Source: Rhodoplanes sp. Z2-YC6860 (GTDB lineage: Bacteria > Pseudomonadota > Alphaproteobacteria > Rhizobiales > Xanthobacteraceae). Taken from it: a stretch of DNA of 64,000 nt. The stretch lies in the NCBI RefSeq assembly GCF_001579845.1, contig NZ_CP007440.1, positions 6,470,029 to 6,534,028 on the forward strand, read 5' to 3'. Positions 1 through 10,277 of this stretch are shown piece by piece. The position numbers and the translations under genes are program-made. Numbering within the stretch: position 1 is the stretch's first letter; every line of letters starts with the position of its first letter. The notes beneath the pieces are model-generated. The model was not told where the DNA came from and made no database searches. It was given only the letters and a program-made list of their open reading frames with translations.

Positions 1-1895
1 ACGATCCTCGTATCGGCGCGCGTGCCGGTCGGATCTGGCACCGGAATGGCCGAGAGGAGAGCCTGTGTGTAGGGATGCGCCGGGCTGCGAAACACCTGAT
101 CGCGGCTGCCGACCTCGACGAGCTTGCCGAGATACATCACCGCGACGTCGTCGGAGATGTGATGCACCACCGAAAGATCGTGCGAGATGAAAAGATATGA
201 AAGCTCGAGCCTGTGCTGCAGGTCCTTGAGCAGATTGATCACCTGCGCCTGGATCGAGACATCCAGCGCCGACACCGCTTCATCCAGGATCATCACATCG
301 GGTTCGAGCGCAAGCGCGCGAGCAATTGCAATGCGCTGGCGCTGGCCGCCGGAAAATTCCGGAGGGCGACGCTGCGCCGCCTCGACGGGCATGCCAACTG
401 CAGCGAGCAACTCGCCGATTTTGTTGGGATTGTAGCGGCCATTGATGCGCAGCGGCTCGGCGATCACCTCGTGAACCGTCATGCGGGGATCGAGCGAAGC
501 ATAAGGATCCTGGAACACCACCTGAAGTTCGCGGCGCTTGGGCCGAAGCCGCGCCGGCCGCATGGTGGTGATGTCGTCGTTCTGAAGCCGGATCGTGCCG
601 CCACTCGGATTGATCAGGCGCAAGATCAGACGGCCCAGCGTTGACTTGCCGCAGCCGGATTCACCGACGAGTCCGAGCGTCCGCCCCGCGGTCAGCGAGA
701 ACGAAACGTCGCGCACGGCACTCAGAGTGTCGCTCCCCCATCCCTTGCGCCGGCGCATGTGGAAGTCTTTGCGGAGCGCAACGACTTCGAGCACACGAGA
801 CGTTGCAGGCGGTCGCGGCGACTCGGGATCGGCCTTCACGTCGGAGGGCGCTTCGATGGCCTGTGACCACTGCACCGTCTCTTCCGCGAAATGGCATGCG
901 ACGCGGTGATCTTCGCCGATCTCGCGGAATGCCGGAGCGCGTTCACGGCAATCCGCCCGGTCGTTCGCAAGACCGCATCGCGGATGGAAGACGCAACCCG
1001 AGGGCCGCCTCGCCAGGTCGGGCACCTGCCCGGGGATCGAATAAAGCTTGGCGACGCTGCGGTCGAGCCGCGGCAGGCTGGAGATCAATCCGACCGTGTA
1101 AGGATGGCGCGGCTGTGCGAACGCGGCGCCAACGGATGCGCGCTCCATCATGCGCCCGCCATACATCACCGCGACCCGATCCGCCGATTCCGCCATCAGG
1201 CCGAGGTCGTGGGTGATCAGCACCATCGCGGCGCCCGTCCTGGCCCGGACGCGCGCCAGTACGTCCAGCACCTGCGCCTGAATTGTCACATCGAGCGCCG
1301 TGGTCGGCTCGTCGGCGATCAGCAGGTCCGGGTCATTGGCCATGGCGATGGCGATCATGACGCGCTGGCGCATGCCACCGGAGAATTCGTTGGGATATTG
1401 CTGGAGCCGCCGCTCGGGATCGGGAATGCCAACAAGGTTGAGCAATTCCACGGCGCGTGAACGGACCTGGATTTTCGACAAAGACGAATTGTGCAGGCGG
1501 ATCGCCTCGGCAATCTGCGCGCCCACCCGTAGCACGGGGTTGAGCGATGTCATCGGATCCTGAAAGATCATCGACATCGTCTTGCCGCGAAGCTTGCGCA
1601 TGTCCTCGAATGAGAGCCTGGTCAGCTCACGCCCTCTGAGGATCACTTCGCCCGACGTCATCCGCACGGGATCGGGCAGCAGCCCCATCACGGCAAGCAT
1701 GGTCATGCTCTTGCCAGAACCGGACTCGCCCGCGATGCCGAACACCTCGTGCGGAAAGACGTCGAACGACGCGCCGTCCACCAAGCGAGTGAGCCCAGTT
1801 TTTCCGGGCACCTCGATGACGAGGTCGCGCACCGACAGCACCGGGCTGTGATCCGGAGCAGGCCGCGCCACACTGGCCGTCATCGCGTCTGCCAT
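1..1895 (-). CDS. Fused double-domain ATPase of a peptide/opine-type ABC transporter (3' end outside the window)
   Basis: This gene supplies the energy for the adjacent peptide-family (PepT/Dpp-type) importer and acts on the inner face of the membrane. Two complete ABC cassettes lie in one frame. The first has Walker A GESGSGK (Lys near residue 62) and signature FSGGMRQR near residue 174. The second has Walker A GESGCGKS (Lys near residue 417) and signature FSGGQRQR near residue 517. DppD and DppF are therefore fused, as in GsiA/YejF-type proteins. The start at 1895 lies 2 bases after the stop of the DppC-like gene, so it is the last gene of the dppBC operon. The C-terminal end runs off the window. 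Confidence 0.9.
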   Translation of the reverse strand, partial: MADAMTASVARPAPDHSPVLSVRDLVIEVPGKTGLTRLVDGASFDVFPHEVFGIAGESGSGKSMTMLAVMGLLPDPVRMTSGEVILRGRELTRLSFEDMRKLRGKTMSMIFQDPMTSLNPVLRVGAQIAEAIRLHNSSLSKIQVRSRAVELLNLVGIPDPERRLQQYPNEFSGGMRQRVMIAIAMANDPDLLIADEPTTALDVTIQAQVLDVLARVRARTGAAMVLITHDLGLMAESADRVAVMYGGRMMERASVGAAFAQPRHPYTVGLISSLPRLDRSVAKLYSIPGQVPDLARRPSGCVFHPRCGLANDRADCRERAPAFREIGEDHRVACHFAEETVQWSQAIEAPSDVKADPESPRPPATSRVLEVVALRKDFHMRRRKGWGSDTLSAVRDVSFSLTAGRTLGLVGESGCGKSTLGRLILRLINPSGGTIRLQNDDITTMRPARLRPKRRELQVVFQDPYASLDPRMTVHEVIAEPLRINGRYNPNKIGELLAAVGMPVEAAQRRPPEFSGGQRQRIAIARALALEPDVMILDEAVSALDVSIQAQVINLLKDLQHRLELSYLFISHDLSVVHHISDDVAVMYLGKLVEVGSRDQVFRSPAHPYTQALLSAIPVPDPTGTRADTRI

Positions 1896-1897
1896 CG

Positions 1898-2740
1898 CTA
1901 TGCTTTCACGATCTCCGCCGACATATCGTTCTCGGCGGTGAAAGACTGCGACAGGATCTGCACGCCAGCGACCAGCATGAACAATGCAATGCTCGGCAAT
2001 ACCGAGAGCCACGGGTCGAGTTCGAGATAGGTCTGCCCTTCGCTGACCATCAGCCCCCAGCTCGGCATCGGCGGCTGCACGCCGAGCCCCAGATAACTCA
2101 GCGATGCCTCGAGGACGATGATCTGGCCAAGCTCGTACGAGCCGACGATCAGCATTTGCGGCAGCACGTTGGGCAACAGATGCTTGCGGATATTCCAGGC
2201 GGCGGTCGCGCCTTGCGTGGTTGCCGACAGAACGAATTCGCGTTCACGCAGACTGAGCGCCATGGCGCGGGCGACGCGGCCATAAACCACCCAGCTCGTG
2301 ATCCCAAGCAGGACCGCCAGGTTGACCACGCCGGTTCCGATGATGGCACCGATCGCGATGAGCAGCAGAACGCGCGGGATCGACAACTGCAGATCGGCGA
2401 CGCCCATGACCACGTTCTCGATCCAGCCGCGAAAGAAGCCTGCGAGCAGCCCGAGGAAGACGCCGATCACGAGACTGAGCAGGACCGCGGAAAAGCCGAT
2501 GAACAGCGAGATGCGGCCGGCCAGCGCCAATCGACTGAGAACGTCGCGGCCGAGCGTATCGGTGCCGAGCAGATAGACGCGACCGTCGAATGACTCCCCT
2601 CCCGGCGGCAACAGGCCGGATGCGAGGTCTTGGGCGAACGGATCGTAGCCCGGCAGCATCGGGACAACCGCGACGAGGACCGCCACGCCGAGCAGCAAGG
2701 CCAGCGCCAGGATCGTCGATGCCGAGAGCCTGCGCCTCAT
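1898..2740 (-). CDS. ABC transporter permease, DppC/OppC family
   Basis: Inner-membrane permease of the peptide/opine importer, 280 residues. An N-terminal membrane segment is followed by the family hallmark LGTDTLGRDVLSRL and the permease core. The EAA-type loop that contacts the ATPase is near REREFVLSATTQGA, and SLSYLGLGVQPPMPSWG is typical of DppC. I place the start at 2740 because ATG overlaps the upstream TGA in an ATGA junction. The longer open frame up to 3259 is antisense noise inside dppB. Substrate cannot be read from the sequence. Confidence 0.9.
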   Translation of the reverse strand: MRRRLSASTILALALLLGVAVLVAVVPMLPGYDPFAQDLASGLLPPGGESFDGRVYLLGTDTLGRDVLSRLALAGRISLFIGFSAVLLSLVIGVFLGLLAGFFRGWIENVVMGVADLQLSIPRVLLLIAIGAIIGTGVVNLAVLLGITSWVVYGRVARAMALSLREREFVLSATTQGATAAWNIRKHLLPNVLPQMLIVGSYELGQIIVLEASLSYLGLGVQPPMPSWGLMVSEGQTYLELDPWLSVLPSIALFMLVAGVQILSQSFTAENDMSAEIVKA

Positions 2741-3654
2741 GCGAGCCTCACCCGCGGATCGAGGTAGCCGTAGATGATGTCGACGATCAGATTCACCAGC
2801 ACGAATGTCAGCGAAATCACGAACACACCGGCGATGATGACGGGGTAGTCGCGCTGGCTGACCGATTGCACCACCAGCCGGCCGACGCCGGGCCAGCTGA
2901 ACACGGTCTCGGTCACCACCGTGCCACCCAACAGCAGGCCAAGGTTGATGCCGGCGACGGTCACGAGCGGCAGCAATGCATTCGGCAGCATGTGGGTCAG
3001 GATGACTTTCGTTCTCCCCTGCCCCTTGCTGTAGGCGGTGCGCACGTAGTCCTGGCGTTGCTCGACGGCCAACGACGCATTGAACAGCCGCAAATACAAC
3101 GCGAGCTCGTAGGTGGCGAGCGTCAGCGACGGCAGCACAAGATGCGCGATTCCGCCGCGCCCGAGCGAAGGCAGCCACCGCAACCAAACCGAGAAAATCA
3201 GGATCAGGATTAAGCCGAACGAGAAAACCGGAATGGCCTGACGCACCAAGGCAAGCCACATGATGACGGCGCGCAACCGCGCGCTTTTGGAAAGCCGCAT
3301 CACGAGGCCGATGCCAAATGCGAGGATCATCCCCAGCACGAACGATGTCAGCGCCAGTTCCAAGGTCGCGGGAAGCCGCTCCAGAACGAGATCGAGAGCC
3401 GCCGTGCGTTGCCGCAGCGACACGCCGAAATCACCATTCACGGCGTTGGCCAGGAATTTCCAGTATTGCACGATCCAGGGCTGATCGAGTCCAAGCGCCA
3501 TCCGGAGACGCGCTATGTCTTCGTCACTGGCCTCGACCGGCAGCAGCAGTGCGGCCGGATCGCCCGCGAAACGCACGAGAAAGAATGTTGCGGTGACGAC
3601 GCCGAGTACGGTGACGACCGATTGGAATATCCGCCGGAGAATGAAGTAGATCAA
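2737..3654 (-). CDS. ABC transporter permease, DppB/OppB family
   Basis: First gene of the minus-strand transporter operon; 305 residues, usual for DppB. It begins with the canonical MIYFILRRIFQSVVTVLGV membrane entry and has several further hydrophobic helices. The EAA-like loop lies around DYVRTAYSKGQGRTKVILTHMLPNALLP. It forms the heterodimeric channel with the DppC-like protein. It is divergently transcribed from the GntR gene, and a near-perfect palindrome in the shared intergenic region is the likely control site. Confidence 0.9.
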   Translation of the reverse strand: MIYFILRRIFQSVVTVLGVVTATFFLVRFAGDPAALLLPVEASDEDIARLRMALGLDQPWIVQYWKFLANAVNGDFGVSLRQRTAALDLVLERLPATLELALTSFVLGMILAFGIGLVMRLSKSARLRAVIMWLALVRQAIPVFSFGLILILIFSVWLRWLPSLGRGGIAHLVLPSLTLATYELALYLRLFNASLAVEQRQDYVRTAYSKGQGRTKVILTHMLPNALLPLVTVAGINLGLLLGGTVVTETVFSWPGVGRLVVQSVSQRDYPVIIAGVFVISLTFVLVNLIVDIIYGYLDPRVRLA

Positions 3655-3754
3655 CGCCTCGCTCCGGTCTCAGGGACGAATATTCCGACCGTTGTGATCG
3701 CCTCCGGCGACGTCCTGACACGCTCGTGCGGCAATGTTGTCGTGTCCGTTCAAG

Positions 3755-3771
3755 CTGTCAACAGTTTACAG
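3755..3771. promoter_or_regulatory. Candidate GntR operator (dyad)
   Basis: The 15-base core TGTCAACAGTTTACA (3756-3770) is a palindrome apart from its centre and one symmetric pair, flanked by a further C/G pair. It sits between the divergent permease operon and the GntR gene, a usual place for a FadR-type operator. The assignment is inferred from position and symmetry. Confidence 0.45.
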
Positions 3772-3863
3772 CCCAGGCTGCCTGCGGCTAAATGGAGGTG
3801 ACCGATCGTCTGACTTGGATCAACCCAGCGAGATGCGCTCGTGCATCTACAGCCTGCGGTTTC

Positions 3864-4616
3864 ATGGAACGATCTATGGCGCAACGCGAGCGTAAGAAGG
3901 ACCGCGCGATGTCGATGCTGAAGCCGATCGCCACCGCATCCCTTGCGGAAATCGCCTTCTCCAGACTCGTCGAGGCGATCTCTGCCGGCGAATTCGAGCC
4001 CGGCCAAAGACTGTCCGAAGCCGACCTCGCACGACGCTTTGGCATCAGCCGCGGACCCTTGCGCGAAGCGCTTCAGCGTCTGGAGGGCCGCCTGGTCACC
4101 CGGCGCGCGCGCGTTGGCGTGCATGTCATCGAGTTGTCGGAACAAGCCATTCGCGAACTTTTCATGATCCGCGAAGCTCTTGAAGGCATGGCCGCGCGTC
4201 AGGCGGCCGAAAATGCCCGCACGTCCGACATCGCGGCGCTTCGGAGCCTGCTGTCGCGTCACGCCAAGGATCCGGCGCTGAAAGCCGGCGCGGCCTACCG
4301 CCAGGGCACGCTCGACAACGACTTTCACGCCACCATCGTCCGGCTCGCCGGCAACCGGCGGTTGGAGGACATGCTCGTCGACAATCTCTATTACCAGCTC
4401 CGGCTCTATCGATACCGCTCCAGCGCCAAATCCGGACGCGCGCTGGTGGCCTTTGATGAGCATGTGGCGATCGTCGACGCGATCGAGAGCGGTGATCCCG
4501 CCGCGGCCGAAGACGCGATGCGCGTTCACATCCACAACGCTCACGTCAGCCTCGCGCAACAGCCGCGGCCGAAAGGCACGACAGCACGCGCGCAGAATTC
4601 CGTTCCCTCAACCTGA
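3864..4616 (+). CDS. GntR-family transcriptional regulator (FCD/FadR subfamily)
   Basis: A 250-residue regulator with an N-terminal winged helix (LRSEADLARRFGISRGPLREALQRLE-like region: LSEADLARRFGISRGPLREA) and a C-terminal FCD ligand domain with conserved REALEGMAARQAA and FHATIVRLAGNRRLEDML. FCD proteins bind carboxylated metabolites. It is followed after 8 bases by a solute-binding protein gene and diverges from the permease operon, so it probably controls both in response to the transported acid. An upstream ATG at 3792 is in frame but adds an atypical stretch. ATG 3864 or 3876 is more credible. Confidence 0.85.
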   Translation: MERSMAQRERKKDRAMSMLKPIATASLAEIAFSRLVEAISAGEFEPGQRLSEADLARRFGISRGPLREALQRLEGRLVTRRARVGVHVIELSEQAIRELFMIREALEGMAARQAAENARTSDIAALRSLLSRHAKDPALKAGAAYRQGTLDNDFHATIVRLAGNRRLEDMLVDNLYYQLRLYRYRSSAKSGRALVAFDEHVAIVDAIESGDPAAAEDAMRVHIHNAHVSLAQQPRPKGTTARAQNSVPST

Positions 4617-4624
4617 CCGGTCCG

Positions 4625-6145
4625 ATGACAGCGATCTTCCGTTCACTGCTCCCGGCGGCGCTCGCAATCGCTCTGGCGCTCTGCCCGTTGCCCGCCGCAG
4701 CGCAAGGAACCAAGGATCGGCTGGTCGTTGCCGTGGGCTCCGACGTCGCGACGCTCGATCCGACGATCTATCACGCCATCATCAGCTACAACACGCGGAT
4801 CAACATCTTCGATGCATTGACCGACATCGGCCCGGACAACAACGCGATTCCCCACTTCGCAACGCATTGGGAATCGAGCCCTGACGCCAAGACCTGGACA
4901 TTCACGATCCGGACCGGCGCGAAGTTTCACAATGGCGACCCTGTCACCATCGACGACGTGATCTTTTCGTACCAGAAGATCATGGACGACGAGCGCTCGC
5001 CGACGCGCATCCACGTCAATCATATCGCCACGATCGACCGGCTTTCCGACACGCAGCTCCGGTTCAATTTGAAGGCGCCGTTCGCTCCATTTGACCGGAC
5101 CGCATCGATCATCGCCATCGTTTCCAAGCGCGCCTATCAGGAAATGGGTGCCGATGCGTTCGGCAAACGACCTGTCGGGTCCGGACCTTACAAAGTCGTC
5201 AACTGGATCAAGGACGACCGCATCGAACTGCAGGCATTCGACGACTGGTGGGGCGGCGCGCCAGCCATCAAGTCGGTCTGGCTGCGCGCGGTGCCGAGCG
5301 AGGCGAGCCGCTCTGCCGCGCTCCTTTCCGGCGAGGTCGATATCGTGCCGTCAATTCCACCGGCGCTCACACAGACCTTGAGCAACCGCCCTGGCGTCAA
5401 GGTCAAGGTCGGCGACGGATACAAGGTCGTGTTCCTCGGCTTCAATCCGGCGGATCGCAGTCTTTCCGATCTCAAGATGCGCCAGGCGATCGACATGGCG
5501 ATCGACCGCAACGCCATCACCCAGAAACTGCTCAGGGGCCTCGCCGCGCCGAGCGGGCAGATCGTCGCCAAGGTCAGCTTCGGGTACGACTCAAACCGCG
5601 CGCCGACCCCGTTCGATCCCGAACGCGCCAGGCAGCTCATCAGGGAGGTGGGCTACAAGGGCGACCCGATCTTGCTGCAATATCCCAGCGACTTCATCGC
5701 CTCGGCCGACGCGGTCGCCTCAGCAATCGCCGGCTACCTTCGCAGCGTCGGCATCAACGTCAAACTGGAAGGAATGGAATACAACACGTTCTATTCGACG
5801 TGGCTGGTCCGAAAACTTCCGGGCATCAACCTGTTCGTGTTCGGCCCCAATATCCTGGACGCCGACTCGCCGATTTTCAGCATTTTTGCGAGCAGCGGCC
5901 GGCGCGGCTACCTGTTTGACCCCAAGGTCGACGAACTGGCCGAGGCGCAGAGGTCTGCAGCCGATCCGCACAAGCGCGCGCAGTTGATCGCCGATCTCTG
6001 GCGGGAAGCCGACACCTACAAGCCATTCGCGTTCCTTTACAACGAGCAGCAGGCGGCTGCGATGCGCAACGAAATCGAATGGGAGCCCCAGCCGGACGGC
6101 TTCGTCCGGCTTTGGAAGGTTCATCGAGCCAGCGGCCAGCGGTAA
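4625..6145 (+). CDS. Periplasmic solute-binding protein, family 5 (peptide/opine type)
   Basis: A 506-residue binding protein with a clear signal peptide (hydrophobic core about residues 5-24, cleavage after AAAQG). Family-5 features include DVATLDPTIY, KTWTFTIRTGAKFHNGDPVT and DVIFSYQKI. It should deliver substrate to the DppB/DppC/ATPase set encoded on the other strand. The 506-aa size is normal. It is a paralogue of the 7760-9277 product, so this locus has two receptors and, within the window, one transporter. Confidence 0.9.
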   Translation: MTAIFRSLLPAALAIALALCPLPAAAQGTKDRLVVAVGSDVATLDPTIYHAIISYNTRINIFDALTDIGPDNNAIPHFATHWESSPDAKTWTFTIRTGAKFHNGDPVTIDDVIFSYQKIMDDERSPTRIHVNHIATIDRLSDTQLRFNLKAPFAPFDRTASIIAIVSKRAYQEMGADAFGKRPVGSGPYKVVNWIKDDRIELQAFDDWWGGAPAIKSVWLRAVPSEASRSAALLSGEVDIVPSIPPALTQTLSNRPGVKVKVGDGYKVVFLGFNPADRSLSDLKMRQAIDMAIDRNAITQKLLRGLAAPSGQIVAKVSFGYDSNRAPTPFDPERARQLIREVGYKGDPILLQYPSDFIASADAVASAIAGYLRSVGINVKLEGMEYNTFYSTWLVRKLPGINLFVFGPNILDADSPIFSIFASSGRRGYLFDPKVDELAEAQRSAADPHKRAQLIADLWREADTYKPFAFLYNEQQAAAMRNEIEWEPQPDGFVRLWKVHRASGQR

Positions 6146-6164
6146 GGGATAGCGGATCGTAGTG

Positions 6165-7718
6165 ATGCCCGGTTTTGTTCGTAAACACAGTTCCAACTCG
6201 ATCACCATCGCCGATGGCATCTTCGCCTCTGCGAGCCGCACGCCGCAGAAGATCGCGATCCGTGAAGGCGAACGATCGCTGACCTATTCGCGGCTTGCCG
6301 AACGCATCGTCCGGCTCGCCAATGTCGTGCATGGCCATTTCGGCTTGGCCCACGGCGAGCGGGCCGCCGTGCTCATGCCGAACCGGATCGAATACCTGGA
6401 GATCGTCTGCGGGCTATCGAGCGCCGGCGTTGCCGCGTGCACCATCGGGCCGGCTGCCTCGGGCGCCGAGATCCGCTTCATCTGCGAAGACTCTTCGTCT
6501 CGCGTGCTCTTTGTGGCGCCGGCGCTGGAGGCGCTTGCCCGCGCCTCCGTTGGCGACATCGTCCCGCACATCGTGTGCCTCGACGAAGGATATGAAGCGT
6601 TGCTGGCGAACGCGCGCCCGGATGCGCTGCCTGTCGCGACCGATTGGGAGGACATCTTCTCGATCCCATACACATCGGGATCGACGGGCCGGCCCAAGGG
6701 CGTGATGCTGTCGCACCGTTGCCGCGTGCTGTCGTCCTACGCGATGGCGTCCGAGCACGGCTGCTATGGGCCCGACGATCGGGCCGTCGCCACGACGCCG
6801 ATGTTTCACGGCTCCGGATTCCTGATGGCGCTGGCGCCGGTGTTCTTTGGCGGCTTTGTCGAATTGCTGCCCGCCTTCAACATCGAACAGCTGATGCGCA
6901 AGATCCAAGAGGTCTCCGCAACCAGCGTCTACATGGTGCCAACCCATTTCAGTTCACTGTTTGCGATGGGCGATGGCCGCCATGCTTTCAACCATGGCTC
7001 GCTGAAGTGCGTCATCGTCGGCACTGCGCCGCTGTCCCAGGCCATGAAGGTCAGGATCGTGGAGTACATGGGCGAAGGGAAGCTGTTCGAACGGTACGGA
7101 TCGACCGAGGCTTCGATCGTGACGGCTTTGCGCCCGAAGGATCAGCTGCGAAAGCAGCAATGCGTCGGCCTGCCGCTTGCCGCGACCCAGATCCGCATCC
7201 TTGACGACAAAGGCGAGGAGCTGCCGCCGGGCCAGGTCGGAGAGCTTTACAGCACGTCGAACTACATGTTCTCAGGCTATCTCAACATGCCCGATGCGAT
7301 GGGCAAGGCGATGCGCGGCGAATGGTTCTCGGCCGGCGACCTCGGACGCCTCGACGACGAAGGCTATCTCTACCTCGTCGATCGCAAGCACGACATGATC
7401 ATCTCGGGCGGTGAGAATGTTTACCCCCGCGAGGTCGAAGAGGTGCTGCTGGCTCATCCCGCCATCGATCAGGCGGCCGTCATCGGCATACCGCATGAAC
7501 ACTGGGGTGAGCAGGTTGTCGCCTTTGTCGTGGTGCGATCTGGCATGAATGTCAGCGGCGACGAATTGAAGCAGGCCTGCGGGTCCAAGCTTTCGCGCTA
7601 CAAAATTCCGAAAGAATTCCGCATGGTCCGGGACCTGCCGAGAAACCGTATGGGAAAAATCGATCGGCGGGAGTTGCGTGCAAGCGCAGCCAATGGCTCG
7701 CCGTCAGCCTCCGGCTGA
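6165..7718 (+). CDS. AMP-forming acyl-CoA synthetase/ligase
   Basis: A class I adenylate-forming enzyme that activates a carboxylic acid as acyl-AMP and then acyl-CoA. P-loop-like motif YTSGSTGRPKGV is near residue 170. RYGSTEAS (A5) and GDLGRLDDEGYLYLVDRKHD (A7/A8 hinge) follow, and the C-terminal NRMGKIDRREL carries the catalytic lysine region. About 517 residues, normal for fatty-acid or aromatic-acid ligases. A GTG lies one codon upstream at 6162. It sits between the two binding-protein genes in the same operon, suggesting that the imported compound is a carboxylic acid activated with CoA. Confidence 0.9.
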   Translation: MPGFVRKHSSNSITIADGIFASASRTPQKIAIREGERSLTYSRLAERIVRLANVVHGHFGLAHGERAAVLMPNRIEYLEIVCGLSSAGVAACTIGPAASGAEIRFICEDSSSRVLFVAPALEALARASVGDIVPHIVCLDEGYEALLANARPDALPVATDWEDIFSIPYTSGSTGRPKGVMLSHRCRVLSSYAMASEHGCYGPDDRAVATTPMFHGSGFLMALAPVFFGGFVELLPAFNIEQLMRKIQEVSATSVYMVPTHFSSLFAMGDGRHAFNHGSLKCVIVGTAPLSQAMKVRIVEYMGEGKLFERYGSTEASIVTALRPKDQLRKQQCVGLPLAATQIRILDDKGEELPPGQVGELYSTSNYMFSGYLNMPDAMGKAMRGEWFSAGDLGRLDDEGYLYLVDRKHDMIISGGENVYPREVEEVLLAHPAIDQAAVIGIPHEHWGEQVVAFVVVRSGMNVSGDELKQACGSKLSRYKIPKEFRMVRDLPRNRMGKIDRRELRASAANGSPSASG

Positions 7719-7759
7719 TACAAGGCGAAGCTGAGCTATCACGGAAGGAGAAGCTTGCA

Positions 7760-9277
7760 ATGTCTGTTTCGACCCTGAAACGCCTGAGCATCTTCGGCGC
7801 TGCAGCGCTGGCTTTTCTCGCACTTGATGCGCCCGCGCCGGCCGCGGATCGCGACAGCACTCTCATCGTCTCGCAGGGCTCCGACGTGCTGACGCTCGAT
7901 CCGATGCTCGATACCTCGCCGATCAGCCTCAACGTCTTTCGCAACATCTTTGACGCGCTCACACGCATCGCTGCCGACGGGTCCGTGGCGCCGCAGCTCG
8001 CCGAGTCGTGGACCACGAGCGAAGACACTAAGACCTGGGACTTCAAAATCCGAAGCGGCGCGCTGTTCCACAACGGCCAGCCGGTGACGGCCGAAGACGT
8101 GGTGTGGAGCTATCAGCGGCTGGCCAACGAGACCAAGTCGCCTGTCCGGACCTATATCAACAAAGTGAAATCGGTCGAGGCGGTCGGCTCGGACACGGTG
8201 AGATTCACGCTCAGCGAACCATTCGCACCGTTCGATCGGCAGGTGTCGCTGATTTCAATCCTTCCCAAGCAGGCTTTCGAGCAGATCGGCGCCGCAAAAT
8301 TTGCGCTCGAGCCCGTGGGCTCGGGACCGTTCAAGGTCGTTCGATGGGTGAAAGACGATCACGTCGAACTTGCGGCGTTCGACAAGTATTGGGGCGGCGC
8401 GCCCAAGATCAAGACCTTGGTGTTTAAACCGGTGCCGTCGGCGCCGACGCGAGCCGCCGCCTTGTCATCAGGCGAGCTGGACGTCGTTCCCATCTTGCCG
8501 CCGGCGCTGGTGGACGTGCTCGGCTCGCGCAAGGGTTTGCGCGTCGAAAAAGTGTCGAGCAACAAGGTCGTGTATCTGGGATTCGACGTCAACAATCCCG
8601 CACTGAGCGATGTCCGGATACGGCAGGCCATCGATCTGGCGATCGACCGGAATGCGCTGACCTCTCGCCTGCTCCGTGGTCTGGGCAAACCATCCGGACA
8701 GATCGTTGCGCCTGTCACATTCGGCTACTCGCCTGACATCAAGCCGACCGGATTCGATCAGGCACGCGCCAAGCAGCTCGTGGCGGAGTCCGGCTACAAG
8801 GGCGAAAAACTCATATTGCAATATCCCAACAACAACCTGGCCTTCGGCGACGAAGTCGCGCAAGCCATCGCCAACTATCTTGGCCAGGTCGGCATCAAGG
8901 TCGAGCTTCAGGGCATGGAGTACTCCGCCTTCTTCCCGCTCTGGGCCAATCGCAAGCTCAACAGCCTGCATTTGTTTGCCTATGGGCCTTCGATCATGGA
9001 CGCCGACCAGATCATCGGCAGCCTCTACGACAAGACCGGCCGCGTGTACTGGCTCGACCCCAAGGTGCAGGATCTGGCCCAGCAGCAGCGTGGCGAGCGC
9101 GACAAGGACAAGCGCAAGGCGCTGATCGCAGAAATCCTCAAGCTCAGCAGGGCGAATGTGCCCTACGCGCCGCTGTACGACGAAATGCACGCCTACGGCA
9201 TTTCCGATCGCGTCAAATGGCAACCGCGTCCGGACGAGCGCCTGCTGTTCCAGGATGCCGAGATCGTAAAGAAGTAA
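7760..9277 (+). CDS. Second periplasmic solute-binding protein, family 5
   Basis: A 505-residue family-5 receptor with signal peptide (core about residues 12-25, AAD after cleavage). It aligns along its length with the 4625-6145 product: GSDVLTLDPM, KTWDFKIRSGALFHNGQPVT, and a shared central GSGPFKV/GSGPYKV motif. AAGGAG lies about 7 bases before ATG. Two receptors for one membrane complex would widen substrate range or affinity. That is an inference. Confidence 0.9.
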   Translation: MSVSTLKRLSIFGAAALAFLALDAPAPAADRDSTLIVSQGSDVLTLDPMLDTSPISLNVFRNIFDALTRIAADGSVAPQLAESWTTSEDTKTWDFKIRSGALFHNGQPVTAEDVVWSYQRLANETKSPVRTYINKVKSVEAVGSDTVRFTLSEPFAPFDRQVSLISILPKQAFEQIGAAKFALEPVGSGPFKVVRWVKDDHVELAAFDKYWGGAPKIKTLVFKPVPSAPTRAAALSSGELDVVPILPPALVDVLGSRKGLRVEKVSSNKVVYLGFDVNNPALSDVRIRQAIDLAIDRNALTSRLLRGLGKPSGQIVAPVTFGYSPDIKPTGFDQARAKQLVAESGYKGEKLILQYPNNNLAFGDEVAQAIANYLGQVGIKVELQGMEYSAFFPLWANRKLNSLHLFAYGPSIMDADQIIGSLYDKTGRVYWLDPKVQDLAQQQRGERDKDKRKALIAEILKLSRANVPYAPLYDEMHAYGISDRVKWQPRPDERLLFQDAEIVKK

Positions 9278-9321
9278 CCCAGTCCGCTCCTCCCCGAAGC
9301 AACAAGGACTTGCGCTGATCC

Positions 9322-10224
9322 ATGGCCACGACCGCCTATCCTTTCAATCCCGCCGGTTCCAAGTTCGGCTTTGGCGCCGTGGACATTGTCGTCAACATGT
9401 ACACGCCGGAGATGATTGCCGAAGGCCGCGCCCCCACCGATGAGAAATTTCGAGACAAAGTGAGGGTCGAGCAGAGTCATCGGCGCGGTCTGACGCTCGA
9501 GCAATACATCGAGAAAATGGACCGCGCCGGCATCGAGCGTTCGTTTCTGGTTGCCGTGCGTTGCGGCGACCTGCGGGTGCGCGGCTCGACGGAAATCCCG
9601 TACGAAAAAGTGCATGAAGCGGTGCAGCGGTATCCGCACCGCTTCTCAGGCTTGGCCGGCATCGATCCCACCCGCGGCATCGCCGGGCTGAAGGAGCTCG
9701 ACCGCGCGGTCAAGGAATACGGCTTCGTCGGCGCACACCTTTATCCGCACTGGTTCGGCAAGGCGCCGGATGCCGCGATCTATTATCCCTACTACGCGCG
9801 CTGCGCCGAGCTCGGCATTCCGATCATGATGCAGATCGGCCATTGCCTGGTCTATCAGACGGACCGCCGCCTGCCTTCGGTCGGCCGCCCGATCACTCTC
9901 GACCAGGTGGCAATCGATTTTCCGGAGCTGACGCTGATCGGAATCCATCTCGGCTACCCCTGGACCGAGGAGATGATCAGCGTCTGCACCAAGCATCCGA
10001 ACGTCTACATGGCTGGCGACGCCTACGCGCCCAAGCACTGGGGCCCGGCCGCCGTGCACTACGCCAACACCTTCGGACAGGACAAATTCATGTTCGGGAC
10101 CGACTGGTGGGTCATCGATCCGGAACGCGCCGTGACGGAAGTCGCGGAGTTGAATTTCCGGGAGGCCTCGTTGCGCAAGATCATGCGCGACAATGCGCTG
10201 CGCGTGTTCAATCTCAAATCGTAG
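9322..10224 (+). CDS. Amidohydrolase-2 (ACMSD-like TIM-barrel) family protein
   Basis: A 300-residue metal-dependent hydrolase/decarboxylase of the amidohydrolase-2 superfamily. The family includes ACMSD and resorcylate/benzoate decarboxylases. Visible features are QIGHCL and GIHLGYPWTEE metal-site histidines, and the C-terminal FGTDWWVIDPE carrying the metal-binding aspartate. The N-terminal HxH motif of many relatives is not obvious (VDIVVNMYTPE instead), so the metal site may differ. Last gene of the plus-strand operon, 44 bases after the second binding protein. Confidence 0.82.
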   Translation: MATTAYPFNPAGSKFGFGAVDIVVNMYTPEMIAEGRAPTDEKFRDKVRVEQSHRRGLTLEQYIEKMDRAGIERSFLVAVRCGDLRVRGSTEIPYEKVHEAVQRYPHRFSGLAGIDPTRGIAGLKELDRAVKEYGFVGAHLYPHWFGKAPDAAIYYPYYARCAELGIPIMMQIGHCLVYQTDRRLPSVGRPITLDQVAIDFPELTLIGIHLGYPWTEEMISVCTKHPNVYMAGDAYAPKHWGPAAVHYANTFGQDKFMFGTDWWVIDPERAVTEVAELNFREASLRKIMRDNALRVFNLKS

Positions 10225-10277
10225 TTGCCGCCAGACGCGGAACCGGACTGTGCCGGCTCCGCGCGGATCGACACCGA

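Noticed and set aside
1898-3259. Long N-terminal extension of the DppC-like gene
   Set aside because: The extra 173 residues overlap dppB in another frame. The ATGA start at 2740 gives a normal DppC.
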